Positions 15,008-24,659 of a stretch of DNA of 64,000 nt are shown here, one piece after another. The position numbers were made by a program, and so were the translations under genes. The stretch is from an uncultured Agathobaculum sp. (GTDB lineage: Bacteria > Bacillota > Clostridia > Oscillospirales > Butyricicoccaceae): positions 24,604 through 88,603 of the forward strand of contig CALWUJ010000006.1 in the NCBI GenBank assembly GCA_944384725.1, in the 5' to 3' direction. Each line of letters begins with the position of its first letter. Within the stretch, counting starts at the first letter, position 1. The notes under the pieces were generated by a model, which was given only the letters and a program-made list of their open reading frames with translations, searched no databases and was not told the origin of the DNA.

Positions 15008-16455
15008 GGTTTGTCCCCCTTTGATGAATTCCGTTTGACCGCAAAGCGGTCGTACCGCATGAAAAACCATGGTGCCCGCAGCCAAGCGTCCTCCTGTTCT
15101 GCCTGTACACGCGGGATCAGGTTGAGCAGATAGGGTATCGAGCACGAGTGCATTCGGCAAAGCCAGGTCAGTACCAACGCGAGTGCAAAGCTGACGCCAT
15201 ATAGGCCATAGGCAGCGGCTCCAGCCAAAAGCGCAAAACGAAGCCACAAGGTTGCGGTTTGCAGTTTGGGTACCATCAAACCGGTCACACCCGCAATGGC
15301 TACCACAATCACCGTCGGCGCAGCGGCAAATCGTGCCGAAACCGCAGCCTGTCCGAGCACCAAGCCGCCGACGATGCTCATCGTCTGGCCCATTGCGCCC
15401 GGCGTGCGCGCACCGGCCTCTTTGAGCGCTTCCAGCACGAGCAGCAGCAAAAAGGTCTCCCATCCGATGGGCAGCGGCACGCCGCGTTGTGCCGCTGAGA
15501 CGGCAAACAGCAGCCGTGCGGGAACCAGCTCACGGTGATACAGCATCAGTGCGATATAAACTGCGGGAAAGGTGATGGTAAAAACAAAGCCTGCCACGCG
15601 CAGCAGGCGGGATAGGTTGGCCTGCAAAAAGCTGATATAGTAATCGTCGTTAGATTGGAAGCATTCCTGAAACAGAAAGGGGGCGGTCAGCACGACCGGA
15701 CTGCCGTCCACTACAATGGCGCAGCGGCCTTCTACAAGCCGCGCGGCGACTACGTCCGGGCGTTCGGTCGTGCCGAGAGTAGGAAAGGGTGATAAACGAT
15801 GGTCGCGGATGCGCTCGGCCAGATAGTTGGCATCCAGTACGCTGTCGATATCGAGCGCCTCCAGCTTGCGCTTGAGATGGGCAATCAGCTTTTGCTCGCA
15901 TACCCCTGCCAGATAACAAAGGCAGACGACTGTATTGGTGCGGCTGCCGATGCGCAGAAAGGTGAATTTGAGCCGTTTGTCATTGAGCCTGCGGCGGATG
16001 AGGGCGAGATTCGGCATAAAGCATTCGGTGAAGCCCTCGCGCGGGCCGGAAAGCACACGTTCATTTTCGGGCTCGGACGCACTGCGTACGGAAAATCCCT
16101 TGGTGTTGACCACGACCGGCCGCGCTTCCCCTTCGGTGAATACCACCGTATCGCCATACAGGAAGGAGGCGAACAGCTTGGAAACATCGGTCTCCACGCG
16201 GCTGTCGTTAATTTGCAGCACGGTTTGGCAAAGTGTTTCTGCCGACGCGCGGCCCAAATCCGAGCAAACGATTGGCCGGATGACACTTTGGTTGATAGCA
16301 ATGTTATTGACCATGCCGTCGAAGAAGAATACGGCACAGGAAAGACCGGCATGACCGACCGCGCGGCGTGTGACGAACGTGTTATCACCCTGAAAAATAG
16401 TCTGCATCAGGCGGATGTTGCTTTCCAAATCGGTGGAGAATGTGATGGTATCCAT
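15004..16455 (-). CDS. gerAA: GerAA-family spore germination receptor subunit, 483 aa
   Basis: GerAA subunits form the core of the nutrient germinant receptor in the inner spore membrane. The N-terminal 260 residues are soluble, with the typical DTNTVVCLCYLAG-like segment and VDGSPVVLTAPFLFQECFQS. Membrane helices begin after residue 280 with RLLRVAGFVFTITFPAVYIA and include TMSIVGGLVLGQAAV, a hallmark of the family. Length is normal. AAGGGGTGA precedes the ATG. Order and spacing (45 bases after spoIIP, overlap with gerAC) suggest late, forespore expression, though no specific promoter was identified. Confidence 0.92.
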   Translation of the reverse strand: MDTITFSTDLESNIRLMQTIFQGDNTFVTRRAVGHAGLSCAVFFFDGMVNNIAINQSVIRPIVCSDLGRASAETLCQTVLQINDSRVETDVSKLFASFLYGDTVVFTEGEARPVVVNTKGFSVRSASEPENERVLSGPREGFTECFMPNLALIRRRLNDKRLKFTFLRIGSRTNTVVCLCYLAGVCEQKLIAHLKRKLEALDIDSVLDANYLAERIRDHRLSPFPTLGTTERPDVVAARLVEGRCAIVVDGSPVVLTAPFLFQECFQSNDDYYISFLQANLSRLLRVAGFVFTITFPAVYIALMLYHRELVPARLLFAVSAAQRGVPLPIGWETFLLLLVLEALKEAGARTPGAMGQTMSIVGGLVLGQAAVSARFAAAPTVIVVAIAGVTGLMVPKLQTATLWLRFALLAGAAAYGLYGVSFALALVLTWLCRMHSCSIPYLLNLIPRVQAEQEDAWLRAPWFFMRYDRFAVKRNSSKGDKP

Positions 16456-16500
16456 GGTTTCACCCCTTATTGGGGGTATTTTGTGCCAAATGGTGCGGGC

Positions 16501-17562
16501 TTATACGTTATTGAGATCATCGGCCAGCGTCTGTCCGAACAAATGGATGGCGGCGAGTGCTTCCGGCATGGTATTGCCCGAAGAGCCGACTTCAATCAGC
16601 ATCGAGCCAGCCCGTACATGCTGGTTGAAACGCTGGGTTCGTAAGTTGACAGGACGCATCAGACCGGGGTAGGCGCGGTTGAGCTGGTATTGCAGACCGG
16701 TGACATAGTTCAGATTGTCCTGCCAGTTGGGGTGGGTCAGTCCGCCGTCATCCGTACCGACGACGAACATCAGCTGCGCCATTTCTTCGCCGTCAATGGT
16801 ACAGGAAGTTTTGTAGGCCTGCCCGTCGTCGGTCAGAATAGAGTCACGGTGCAGGTCGATGACGATTTGAATAGATGGATATTCTTCGACTGCCTGCTCG
16901 ATGGCAGCGAGCGAGCGGTCATACGAGCCGGAATAGGCGGGGGAGTCGAAAATGTCGCGAATATGTATGGTTTCGATGCCGTTATCCTGCAAAACGCTTT
17001 GCAGCTCGTCACCAACACGCACAACATTGTAACGGGTGTCGGTTGTGCGTTCGTTTTCAGTCGGTGTGTAGGGGAAGGCAGCGTCTGGTGTGTAGCTTTC
17101 GCTGCCGTGCGTATGTACGATAAGCACCTGTGGACCGTCTCCGCTGACATGGATGGCGGCATCCGATGCCAGACAGGCCGCCACATCAACCGCATAGGAG
17201 GTCTCGTTATTGACGGTAATGGTGGTAGCCTTATCCGCGGCATCCAGCACCGGGTTGTCGTTTTCGTCTTCTTGCGGGATATAAGTGCTTTCTGCAAGCG
17301 GGCTTTCCGCGTCCTCACTCAATGCGGATGCCGCTGTGCGGGGAACGAAAACCGCAGCCTGATCGGGCGAAAGTCCCAGTTCAAGCGAAACCGCGCGCAT
17401 AATAAAATCGCCGTTTCCTGCCAGACGCATCAACGCCTGCTGCGCGGTGGATTCGCCGCCCATGCGCGAAAACAGCAGCAGCGAGGCGGCAATGCACAGT
17501 GTAACAGCGGCGGGCAGACCGATGCCATGCCGCCGCCGAGTGGATTTTCTGCGCCTTTTCAT
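16501..17562 (-). CDS. spoIIP: Stage II sporulation protein P (peptidoglycan hydrolase), 353 aa
   Basis: SpoIIP is the amidase/endopeptidase of the engulfment complex with SpoIID and SpoIIM. A basic N-terminus and one membrane helix (about residues 14-32) precede a linker and the catalytic domain, marked by VLIVHTHGSESYTPD and VIDLHRDS and ending with MLIEVGSSGNTMPEA. These are diagnostic. The ATG at 17562 is favoured over an in-frame GTG nine bases earlier because the GGAGG at 17575 region is correctly spaced for it. The gene lies 75 bases after gpr with a candidate sigma-E promoter between them. Confidence 0.93.
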   Translation of the reverse strand: MKRRRKSTRRRHGIGLPAAVTLCIAASLLLFSRMGGESTAQQALMRLAGNGDFIMRAVSLELGLSPDQAAVFVPRTAASALSEDAESPLAESTYIPQEDENDNPVLDAADKATTITVNNETSYAVDVAACLASDAAIHVSGDGPQVLIVHTHGSESYTPDAAFPYTPTENERTTDTRYNVVRVGDELQSVLQDNGIETIHIRDIFDSPAYSGSYDRSLAAIEQAVEEYPSIQIVIDLHRDSILTDDGQAYKTSCTIDGEEMAQLMFVVGTDDGGLTHPNWQDNLNYVTGLQYQLNRAYPGLMRPVNLRTQRFNQHVRAGSMLIEVGSSGNTMPEALAAIHLFGQTLADDLNNV

Positions 17563-17589
17563 GGTTGCCACCTCCCTGCGTTTTGTTCT

Positions 17590-17618
17590 ATCATACGCCC
17601 GTCCGTGCGCGAGTATGA
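17590..17618 (-). promoter_or_regulatory. Candidate sigma-E promoter of spoIIP
   Basis: On the minus strand TCATACT (17618-17612), 14 bases, then CGTATGAT (17597-17590). The -35 fits the Bacillus sigma-E consensus KMATATT at six of seven positions and the spacer is right; the -10 fits CATACAMT less well. Confidence 0.45.
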
Positions 17619-17637
17619 CCGAAAGATGGCAGGAGTT

Positions 17638-18525
17638 TCAAGACAGATACAGGTCGATATCGCTGACAGACAGGTGCGGGTGCAGCGCCATGTTGACGGC
17701 ATAGCCGATCACGCGGGCAATATCGGCAACTTCGCGGTCGATATCGCGCGTGGTGACCATGACCGGCAGGGAAAGATCGTCGAGGGCTTCGCAGGAGGAG
17801 CCGCCAAGCTGCGCGGCGATTTCGTGCGCAAGTGTTGCGCCGTCCACGACGGTTGGCACACCGATAGCGATGACCGGCACACCGAGCGTATCGCTGTTGA
17901 GCGCCGCGCGCGCATTGCCGACACCCGCGCCGGGCGTGATGCCGGTATCGGCCAACTGGATGGTGCGCAGCAGACGGCTCAGCCGTCCGGCGGCAAGCGC
18001 ATCCACTGCGAGCACGGCGGCAGGCTTGACGCGATCCAGCACACCACAAATCACCTCGCCGGTTTCCACGCCGGTCTGCCCCAGCACACCGGGCGCGAGG
18101 GCAGATACCGGACGCCAGGAGGCAAATACGTCCGGCACCTGCTCGACCAGATGGCGGGTAGCGATCACATGGTCGATTGCCTGCGGGCCGATGGCGTCCG
18201 GGGTAATCATGCGGTTGCCGAGCCCCGTGACCAGAACCGGGCCGGAGGATGCGCTGTCCGGCAGTAGATCAGTTAGAAGCGTGCTCAGTGCGCGGCAGGC
18301 GCGTGGAAACGCATCCTCTTCGCGCCGGACGAGCGCATCCAGTTCCAATGTCACATATCGTCCGCAGGGCTTGCCGATTTCCCGCGCTGCATGCTCGGTT
18401 AAAATATCCACTTCGTTGACCGAAAAGCCTTCAATCGTGCGTTCAGTCTGCCGCACCTGCCGTAAGTTTGCTGCATGGGGCAGATTTTGTACTGCTTCCA
18501 CTGCCAAATCCGTGCGAAAAGCCAT
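17638..18525 (-). CDS. gpr: GPR germination endopeptidase, 295 aa
   Basis: GPR degrades small acid-soluble spore proteins during germination. MAFRTDLAVEA matches the region around the autoprocessing site, and VTGLGNRMITPDAIGPQ, TGVETGEV and GVPTVVDGATL are family signatures. Almost nothing precedes FRTDLAVE, so any propeptide is only a few residues. The ATG at 18525 follows GGAG at eight bases; an in-frame GTG at 18534 would overlap that site. A GTATA at 18575-18571 with a suitably spaced purine-rich element resembles a forespore (sigma-F/G) promoter, but weakly. It is divergent from rpsT, a common arrangement. Confidence 0.93.
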   Translation of the reverse strand: MAFRTDLAVEAVQNLPHAANLRQVRQTERTIEGFSVNEVDILTEHAAREIGKPCGRYVTLELDALVRREEDAFPRACRALSTLLTDLLPDSASSGPVLVTGLGNRMITPDAIGPQAIDHVIATRHLVEQVPDVFASWRPVSALAPGVLGQTGVETGEVICGVLDRVKPAAVLAVDALAAGRLSRLLRTIQLADTGITPGAGVGNARAALNSDTLGVPVIAIGVPTVVDGATLAHEIAAQLGGSSCEALDDLSLPVMVTTRDIDREVADIARVIGYAVNMALHPHLSVSDIDLYLS

Positions 18526-18594
18526 TGCATTCACTCCTTTTTTGAGTATTTTACGGCGCGTCGGATTTTTTATACAGAATCATGGAAAAAAGAC

Positions 18595-18623
18595 TTGCAT
18601 TTTGGGAAAAGTGATGGTAGAAT
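18595..18623 (+). promoter_or_regulatory. Sigma-A promoter of rpsT
   Basis: TTGCAT at 18595-18600, a 17-base spacer and TAGAAT at 18618-18623 with an upstream TGG extended -10. Confidence 0.8.
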
Positions 18624-18664
18624 AAAAACACTGACGAATAGATAACGAAGGAGGTGTTTTCGGA

Positions 18665-18928
18665 ATGCCCAACATCAAGTCTGCAAAGAAGCGTGTCAAG
18701 GTTAACGCTGTCAAGGCGATGAACAACCAGATGGCTAAGAGCGCGCTCAAGACCACGCTGAAGAAGTTCGATACGGCTGTTGCTGCCGGTGATAAGGCGG
18801 AAGCGACTGTTGCTTATACGACCGCTGTCAAGGCGGTTGATCAGGCGGCTGCCAAGCACCTCCTGCATAAGAACAACGCGGCCAACAAGAAGAGCAAGAT
18901 GACTACCAAGCTCAACGGCATGGCGTAA
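18665..18928 (+). CDS. rpsT: 30S ribosomal protein S20, 87 aa
   Basis: S20 is a primary binder of 16S rRNA in the small subunit. MPNIKSAKKRVKV and the Lys/Ala-rich helices with LHKNNAANKKSKM are characteristic, and the length is exact. GAAGGAGGTG is a near-perfect ribosome binding site. The gene has its own promoter and terminator and is transcribed away from gpr. Confidence 0.97.
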   Translation: MPNIKSAKKRVKVNAVKAMNNQMAKSALKTTLKKFDTAVAAGDKAEATVAYTTAVKAVDQAAAKHLLHKNNAANKKSKMTTKLNGMA

Positions 18929-18948
18929 GAGTTCGTAATAGAACAAAG

Positions 18949-18981
18949 AAAAATCCCGAGACAAAAGTCTCGGGATTTTTT
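18949..18981 (+). terminator. Intrinsic terminator after rpsT
   Basis: AAAATCCCGAGAC pairs with GTCTCGGGATTTT around loop AAAA, followed by six T. Confidence 0.93.
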
Positions 18982-19039
18982 GCGTCCATCATGCAGAAAG
19001 CGTCTTGGTATGAGTCCAAGCGCAAAAAGAGTTGCAGTT

Positions 19040-19135
19040 ATGAAGAAAATCAGTAAAGCACAAGTGGCGGTTTGGATTTTTGCGGCGATGGTGCTCAGTT
19101 ACCGGTGGTATCGGGAAGAGCAGCGTGCCGGATGA
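19040..19135 (+). CDS. Possible small membrane peptide, 31 aa
   Basis: The reading frame MKKISKAQVAVWIFAAMV... has a Lys-rich start, one hydrophobic segment (about residues 7-21) and a charged tail ending RREEQ-like, the layout of bacterial single-pass micropeptides. The ribosome binding site is poor (AAAGAG about nine bases upstream) and no promoter was identified between the rpsT terminator and its start. It could be a real small protein or chance. Confidence 0.3.
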   Translation: MKKISKAQVAVWIFAAMVLSYRWYREEQRAG

Positions 19136-19256
19136 CGAGAAAGCAACACAATGTTCCCCACGCGCAGTTGTGACGAAAAGGGATAGGAAAATAGGGAAAA
19201 ACGTGGGAAATTGCGGATAATGAAAACCGAAACAATAATTTTATTCAACTTTTAAC

Positions 19257-19285
19257 TTGCCAAGTGGGGACGAATGTGATATAAT
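19257..19285 (+). promoter_or_regulatory. Sigma-A promoter of the SLH protein gene
   Basis: TTGCCA at 19257-19262, a 17-base spacer and a perfect TATAAT at 19280-19285, giving a leader of roughly 60 bases. Confidence 0.85.
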
Positions 19286-19352
19286 TTTGCAGTAAGTTTA
19301 CATGGGTGGAGGAAATCACCCATGTTGTCCACCTTACGGCAAGGAGAAGATT

Positions 19353-20444
19353 ATGACAAGAACGCGTAAGCTGGCAGCAGTGATGCTGCTGGTTGTTGTC
19401 GTTGCAGTAAGCGTGCTGACAGCTGCGCTTGCGACGGACAACACGGAAACCTATGCGTATTTGCCCGATCACTCTGTTTATTTCTATGACGTTACAGAGA
19501 AGTACGCATGGGCTCACCGCGAAATTGATACGCTTGCGGTTGCAGGGGTAATCAAGGGGAGCGGTAATCATCTGTTTTACCCGGGCAGCGCCATTACCCG
19601 GGCGGATTTCATTGTGATGCTGGATCGTGCATTTGGCATGAGCAAGGCGCTGGATAGCGGCCTGATTGATTCGAGCGGTACTTTTGTGGATGTGCCGGGT
19701 AACACATATTATAGTAAGTCTGTTACTGCGGCAAGGGCTTTCGGTGTCGCTACAGGAACGGATGATAACCGTTTTCTGCCCGATCAGAACATGACCCGAC
19801 AGGATGCTATGGTATTTCTCAATCGCACGCTGAGCCGTACGCAGCTGACGTTGCCGATCGGAACTTTGTCGGGTTACTCGGATATTGACCAGATATCCAG
19901 TTATGCTCGCGAAGCGGTCAGTGCATTGGTCAATGCCAGAGTCATCAGCGGTTCCAATGGAAAGCTGAGCCCAACGGCGAATGTCACCCGCGCGGAAATG
20001 GCGGTCATGCTGTATCGCGCGACCCACTTGCTGGACGGAGGAACCAATGCGGTTTACCAGCAGCGCGGCAATGTGGTCAATCTTTGCATCGGCGCGCAGA
20101 GCTACTGCGATGTGGTGATTGAAAATTATGATTCCAGTGTGCAATATCAGGGCCTGATGCAATATACCAATCTGCGGCAGGAGAATGGTGTCACATATAT
20201 CACGCTGACCAACCCGCAGAAAATCAACTACGCGGTGACGTATACTGATGGACAGTTCTTGTTCAAAGATGCGCAGAGTGGTGAGACGTTCACCATGCCG
20301 GCGGCATCAAACTGCGTGGCAGTGGATGTAACGCAGCCATATCACCAGATCGATGCACCGGTCAGCACAGGAAATGTGTATCGCTATTGCTATCCGTCTG
20401 TTGTCAATGGCGAGGTTTCGATCATCTATTATACAACTGCATAA
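19353..20444 (+). CDS. Secreted S-layer homology (SLH) domain protein, 363 aa
   Basis: A signal peptide (basic MTRTRK, then a hydrophobic core, likely cleavage near residue 28) is followed by three SLH repeats at about residues 42-95, 105-160 and 168-225. Each has the family pattern, for example LFYPGSAITRADFIVMLDRA and LSPTANVTRAEMAVMLYRA. SLH domains bind pyruvylated secondary cell-wall polymers. The C-terminal 135 residues are beta-rich and unassigned. The ATG at 19353 follows AAGGAGA. The gene stands alone between its promoter and a bidirectional terminator. Confidence 0.9.
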   Translation: MTRTRKLAAVMLLVVVVAVSVLTAALATDNTETYAYLPDHSVYFYDVTEKYAWAHREIDTLAVAGVIKGSGNHLFYPGSAITRADFIVMLDRAFGMSKALDSGLIDSSGTFVDVPGNTYYSKSVTAARAFGVATGTDDNRFLPDQNMTRQDAMVFLNRTLSRTQLTLPIGTLSGYSDIDQISSYAREAVSALVNARVISGSNGKLSPTANVTRAEMAVMLYRATHLLDGGTNAVYQQRGNVVNLCIGAQSYCDVVIENYDSSVQYQGLMQYTNLRQENGVTYITLTNPQKINYAVTYTDGQFLFKDAQSGETFTMPAASNCVAVDVTQPYHQIDAPVSTGNVYRYCYPSVVNGEVSIIYYTTA

Positions 20445-20452
20445 AAGCAAAC

Positions 20453-20484
20453 AAAAACCACCGGATGTGTCCGGTGGTTTTTTT
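20453..20484. terminator. Bidirectional terminator after the SLH protein gene
   Basis: AAAAACCACCGGA pairs with TCCGGTGGTTTTT around TGTG, with long T run to 20484; serves the converging acyltransferase gene too. Confidence 0.92.
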
Positions 20485-20491
20485 GTTTGTG

Positions 20492-21808
20492 TCAGTCTTT
20501 TGCCAAACGAAGGCCGTCATAGCGGGTAACGTGGAAGGTATAGGGCAGCGCGGTGGTTTCAAAGCCGATCTCGCGCAGTACGGCGCGGATATTCTCAACA
20601 AGATGATAATTGAAATCGCGCTGGGAGATGGAAACCTTGAGTGTATCCTTGTACGAACTGATCAGAATGCCGAACGGCTGAAATGCGCAGGGTAAAATTG
20701 CGGCATAATCGGCCACAAGCGGCTCCATGCTGGGCGGCAGCTTGAATTCACCGATGTTGGTCAGGATGAAGCTGTCGCGGCGGATATAATCGCGCGCCTG
20801 CTGGCGCATCATCTGTTCCTTTTCGTCGATGGGCATGTCCAGTTTGTGGGATTTTGCAACGCGATTTGCATTTTTCAGAGCCCAGAATACCGCATGCGGC
20901 AGGTTTTTCTGCGTATCGAAATAAGCTTTGCAGGCTTGGCAGGCTTCCAGAAACGGCATGCTGAAATACTCATAGAAAAACGGCAGATCCAGCAGGGAGA
21001 CAAAGAAGCGTGTGGTTGTGGTTTTGACATACGCGCGCAGATCCATCGGCACTTCGGCAATGATCGGTTCAGTGCGGTCAGTACCCTCATAGTAGGTGCG
21101 ATACATGCCCATGGAGATCGCGGTCATGAGGAAGGTCATAGGCGTTACGCCGTTGCCTTTGGTGTATTCGAGCAGCTGCGGCAAAGACATGGTCAGTTCC
21201 GTGGTCAGTTCGTTATCATCATTGCTGCTGTCATATTCCGGCATGTGGAACGAGGGAACGTCCGGGTGATGATCGGCATCCGATTGCGGCATACCGCGCA
21301 GACGCAGATAGCCGTCTTCGCAATCCTGCGGCGTAAACTGTGTTTCATTGGTGCGGATGGAACGACCGGGGTCCACGTCGTGTCCCATGCCCTTGAGATA
21401 ATAATATAGAATACTGCGAATGAACTGGTCAAAGCCGCGACCGTCCGAAATACAGTGCTGGTATTCCAGATAAATCGTGTTATCCTTATAGCCGCACAGG
21501 AACAGATAGCCGTTCGTGTCTTCCGAGCCAATGTAGTATGGCGACAGGTCGTTCATTGGCAGAATCTTGGGCGGTTGATTCAGAATGCGATAGTGATATT
21601 GTGTTTCACCGCGTACAAGGCCGAGCGCAAACTGCGGATAGCGGTCCAGCGTAGTGCGCACGGCTGCCAGCAGTACGCGCGGATCGACCGGTTCGGTCAT
21701 ACGGATGATGTGACGCGGTGCGGTTGTCAGATCTTTGTGTGTGGCATACATAAAAATAGCGCCGTAGCTGTCTACTTTCAACAGCGCATCTTGATAGGCT
21801 TCATTCAT
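20492..21808 (-). CDS. Stand-alone condensation-domain-type acyltransferase, 438 aa
   Basis: The HxxxDG motif is visible in YQHCISDGRGF, the catalytic signature of the CoA-dependent acyltransferase superfamily that includes NRPS condensation domains, PapA5 and alcohol acetyltransferases. The rest, with RYPQFALGLV early and LTNIGEFKLPP late, fits a two-lobed condensation fold of about 430 residues. No adenylation or carrier domain is attached or nearby, so peptide synthesis is not implied. The ATG at 21808 follows GGGAGGT; an in-frame GTG nine bases earlier overlaps that site. Substrate unknown. Confidence 0.75.
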   Translation of the reverse strand: MNEAYQDALLKVDSYGAIFMYATHKDLTTAPRHIIRMTEPVDPRVLLAAVRTTLDRYPQFALGLVRGETQYHYRILNQPPKILPMNDLSPYYIGSEDTNGYLFLCGYKDNTIYLEYQHCISDGRGFDQFIRSILYYYLKGMGHDVDPGRSIRTNETQFTPQDCEDGYLRLRGMPQSDADHHPDVPSFHMPEYDSSNDDNELTTELTMSLPQLLEYTKGNGVTPMTFLMTAISMGMYRTYYEGTDRTEPIIAEVPMDLRAYVKTTTTRFFVSLLDLPFFYEYFSMPFLEACQACKAYFDTQKNLPHAVFWALKNANRVAKSHKLDMPIDEKEQMMRQQARDYIRRDSFILTNIGEFKLPPSMEPLVADYAAILPCAFQPFGILISSYKDTLKVSISQRDFNYHLVENIRAVLREIGFETTALPYTFHVTRYDGLRLAKD

Positions 21809-21982
21809 AACAGACACCTCCCATTACAATATTTTATTATAAATCAAATTGCGTTAAAAAAACAGGGAATCCACGCAGAATTTGGAAAAACGTAACAGAG
21901 ATTTTTTGTGCAGCCAGTGAGTTAACTTTTTGTCCGGTCCCTTTGTGCGGCAAAAAGCATACGCTGGATGGGAGGGATTTCT

Positions 21983-23053
21983 GTGATTACGATCAGTTTG
22001 TGCATGATTGTGAAGAATGAGGAGGCTGTTTTGGCGCGATGTCTGGACAGTGTGGGGGAGATAGCGGATGAAATTATTGTAGTGGATACCGGGTCATCCG
22101 ACCGGACAAAGGAAATCGCTGCACAGTACGGACAGGTGTTTGATTTTGTTTGGTGTGAGGATTTTGCTGCGGCACGGAACTATTCTTTTGCACAAGCGAC
22201 AAAGGACTTTATCCTGTGGTTGGATGCGGATGATGTAATTACACCGGAGGATAAAGCACGTTTTTGGAAGCTCAAACAAGAACTGGATGAAACCACCGAC
22301 GTGGTTATGCTGCCGTATCATACCGCTTTTGATGAGCGCGGGCGTCCAACTTATACCTATTATCGGGAACGGCTGCTGCGGTGTGCGGCAGGTTTTCAAT
22401 GGGTGGGCGCGGTGCATGAATGCATCGCACCGTGCGGGCACGTTCGGTATGGAGAGGCAGCAGTGACACATCGGAAGGAAAAAACGTCGGATAGTGATCG
22501 GAATTTGCGGATTTACGAGAAGCTGTTGGCGCGTGGAGAGCAGCTGGATGCGCGTGGGCAATTTTATTATGCGCGCGAATTGATGATGCACCAGCGGTTT
22601 GTCCAAGCGGTTGCGGCGTTTGAAAATTTTTTGCAGAGGCCGGACGGCTGGCTTGAAAACCGGATCGAGGCGTGCAGAAATTTGGCGAATTGCTTTTTGT
22701 CGTTAGGGAAGCGGGAGCAGGCACGGCAGGCATTGGTGCACTCGTTTGCGTTGGACAGCCCGCGTGGAGAAACCTGCTGCGCCTTGGCTGCCTTGGAAAT
22801 GGAGGATGGCAGGCTCCAGCAGGCGCGGTTTTGGTATGAAACCGCATTGCATGTGCCATATGCGGAGCAAAACGGCGCTTTTGTCAAGCCGCTGTGTTAT
22901 GGATATATTCCGTGTTTGGGATTGTGCATGTGCTGCGATCGGCTTGGGCGGCACGCGGAAGCAGCCGAATGGAATGAGCGTGCCGCAGTGTATTGGCCGG
23001 AATCCCCAGCGGTTGCCTATAATCGACGATATTTTGCGGGTTTGGAGCGGTAA
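21983..23053 (+). CDS. Family 2 glycosyltransferase with C-terminal TPR-like helices, 356 aa
   Basis: The N-terminal 200 residues are a GT-A domain with SLCMIVKNEEAVLARCLDS, EIIVVDTGSSDRT and LWLDADDVIT (DxD metal site), typical of SunS/protein-modifying family 2 enzymes. The C-terminal 150 residues form TPR-like helical repeats (for example CCALAALEMEDGRLQQARFW). GTG at 21983 is the likely start because GGGAGGGA sits correctly before it; an ATG at 21968 lies within or before that site. It precedes the collagen-like gene by 81 bases on the same strand. Glycosylation of that protein is an inference supported by analogy with exosporium glycoproteins. Confidence 0.82.
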   Translation: MITISLCMIVKNEEAVLARCLDSVGEIADEIIVVDTGSSDRTKEIAAQYGQVFDFVWCEDFAAARNYSFAQATKDFILWLDADDVITPEDKARFWKLKQELDETTDVVMLPYHTAFDERGRPTYTYYRERLLRCAAGFQWVGAVHECIAPCGHVRYGEAAVTHRKEKTSDSDRNLRIYEKLLARGEQLDARGQFYYARELMMHQRFVQAVAAFENFLQRPDGWLENRIEACRNLANCFLSLGKREQARQALVHSFALDSPRGETCCALAALEMEDGRLQQARFWYETALHVPYAEQNGAFVKPLCYGYIPCLGLCMCCDRLGRHAEAAEWNERAAVYWPESPAVAYNRRYFAGLER

Positions 23054-23089
23054 GGCAGTGTCAATAGAACGGAAGAAAGCATAGACTGA

Positions 23090-24235
<1,146 letters not shown>

Positions 24236-24270
24236 ATATTTGTCGGGAACACAGGTGTCTGCCGATGGCA

Positions 24271-24300
24271 AAGGCCCGGCCGCTTAAGCGGTCGGGTCTT
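24271..24300. terminator. Hairpin after the collagen-like gene, possible terminator
   Basis: AAGGCCCGGCCGC at 24271-24283 pairs, with a few G-T wobbles, with GCGGTCGGGTCTT at 24288-24300. The following tail is only moderately T-rich, so termination efficiency is uncertain. Confidence 0.45.
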
Positions 24301-24386
24301 GTGCTGCTTTCTGGATAAAAATGTTGAAAAAACGCGAATTTATCCGGAAATAGGAATAAATAGGTTCGACTTCTTGTATGGGGTAT

Positions 24387-24394
24387 GCTATACT
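24387..24394 (+). promoter_or_regulatory. Extended -10 before the zinc-ribbon protein gene
   Basis: TGCTATACT is a TGn extended -10 (hexamer 24389-24394). A TTCGAC 18 bases upstream is a modest -35. Confidence 0.6.
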
Positions 24395-24458
24395 ATACGT
24401 ATTCTATAAGCATCAGCCGGATAGCAAACCGCAGCATACAAAAAAGAAGGGAAACGGC

Positions 24459-24647
24459 ATGACGATTTTAACCTGCGAATGTGGAAATGAAATTTATATT
24501 ATGGATGAAACCCAAGCGACCGCATGGCAATGTGATGCGTGTGGACAGTGGTATGATTTTTTTGGTGTGAAAGTAGCGGAGCCGGGGCAAAATGAACCCA
24601 AGCCCTCGCCGCATTTGATCAACTGGAGCGCAGGGGAAGATCTGTAA
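24459..24647 (+). CDS. Small zinc-ribbon-like protein, 62 aa
   Basis: Two Cys pairs, CEC near residue 6 and CDAC near 25-28, are 16 residues apart and would form a zinc knuckle; the remaining 30 residues are polar without a known domain. The ATG at 24459 follows GAAGGGA. It lies 12 bases before degV and probably shares its transcript from the extended -10 promoter. Function unknown; small zinc-ribbon proteins often act in nucleic-acid or protein binding. Confidence 0.75.
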   Translation: MTILTCECGNEIYIMDETQATAWQCDACGQWYDFFGVKVAEPGQNEPKPSPHLINWSAGEDL

Positions 24648-24659
24648 AAGGAGAATGAG

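Larger units (their letters stand above)
18982..19352. other. Intergenic region between rpsT and the SLH protein gene
   Basis: About 370 bases. The first part may encode a 31-residue membrane peptide (19040-19135). The second part is AT-rich and contains a strong promoter at 19257-19285. Nothing else is recognised. Confidence 0.6.

Noticed and set aside
20492-21808. Part of a nonribosomal peptide synthetase cluster
   Set aside because: No adenylation, carrier or thioesterase domain lies within the window on either side.
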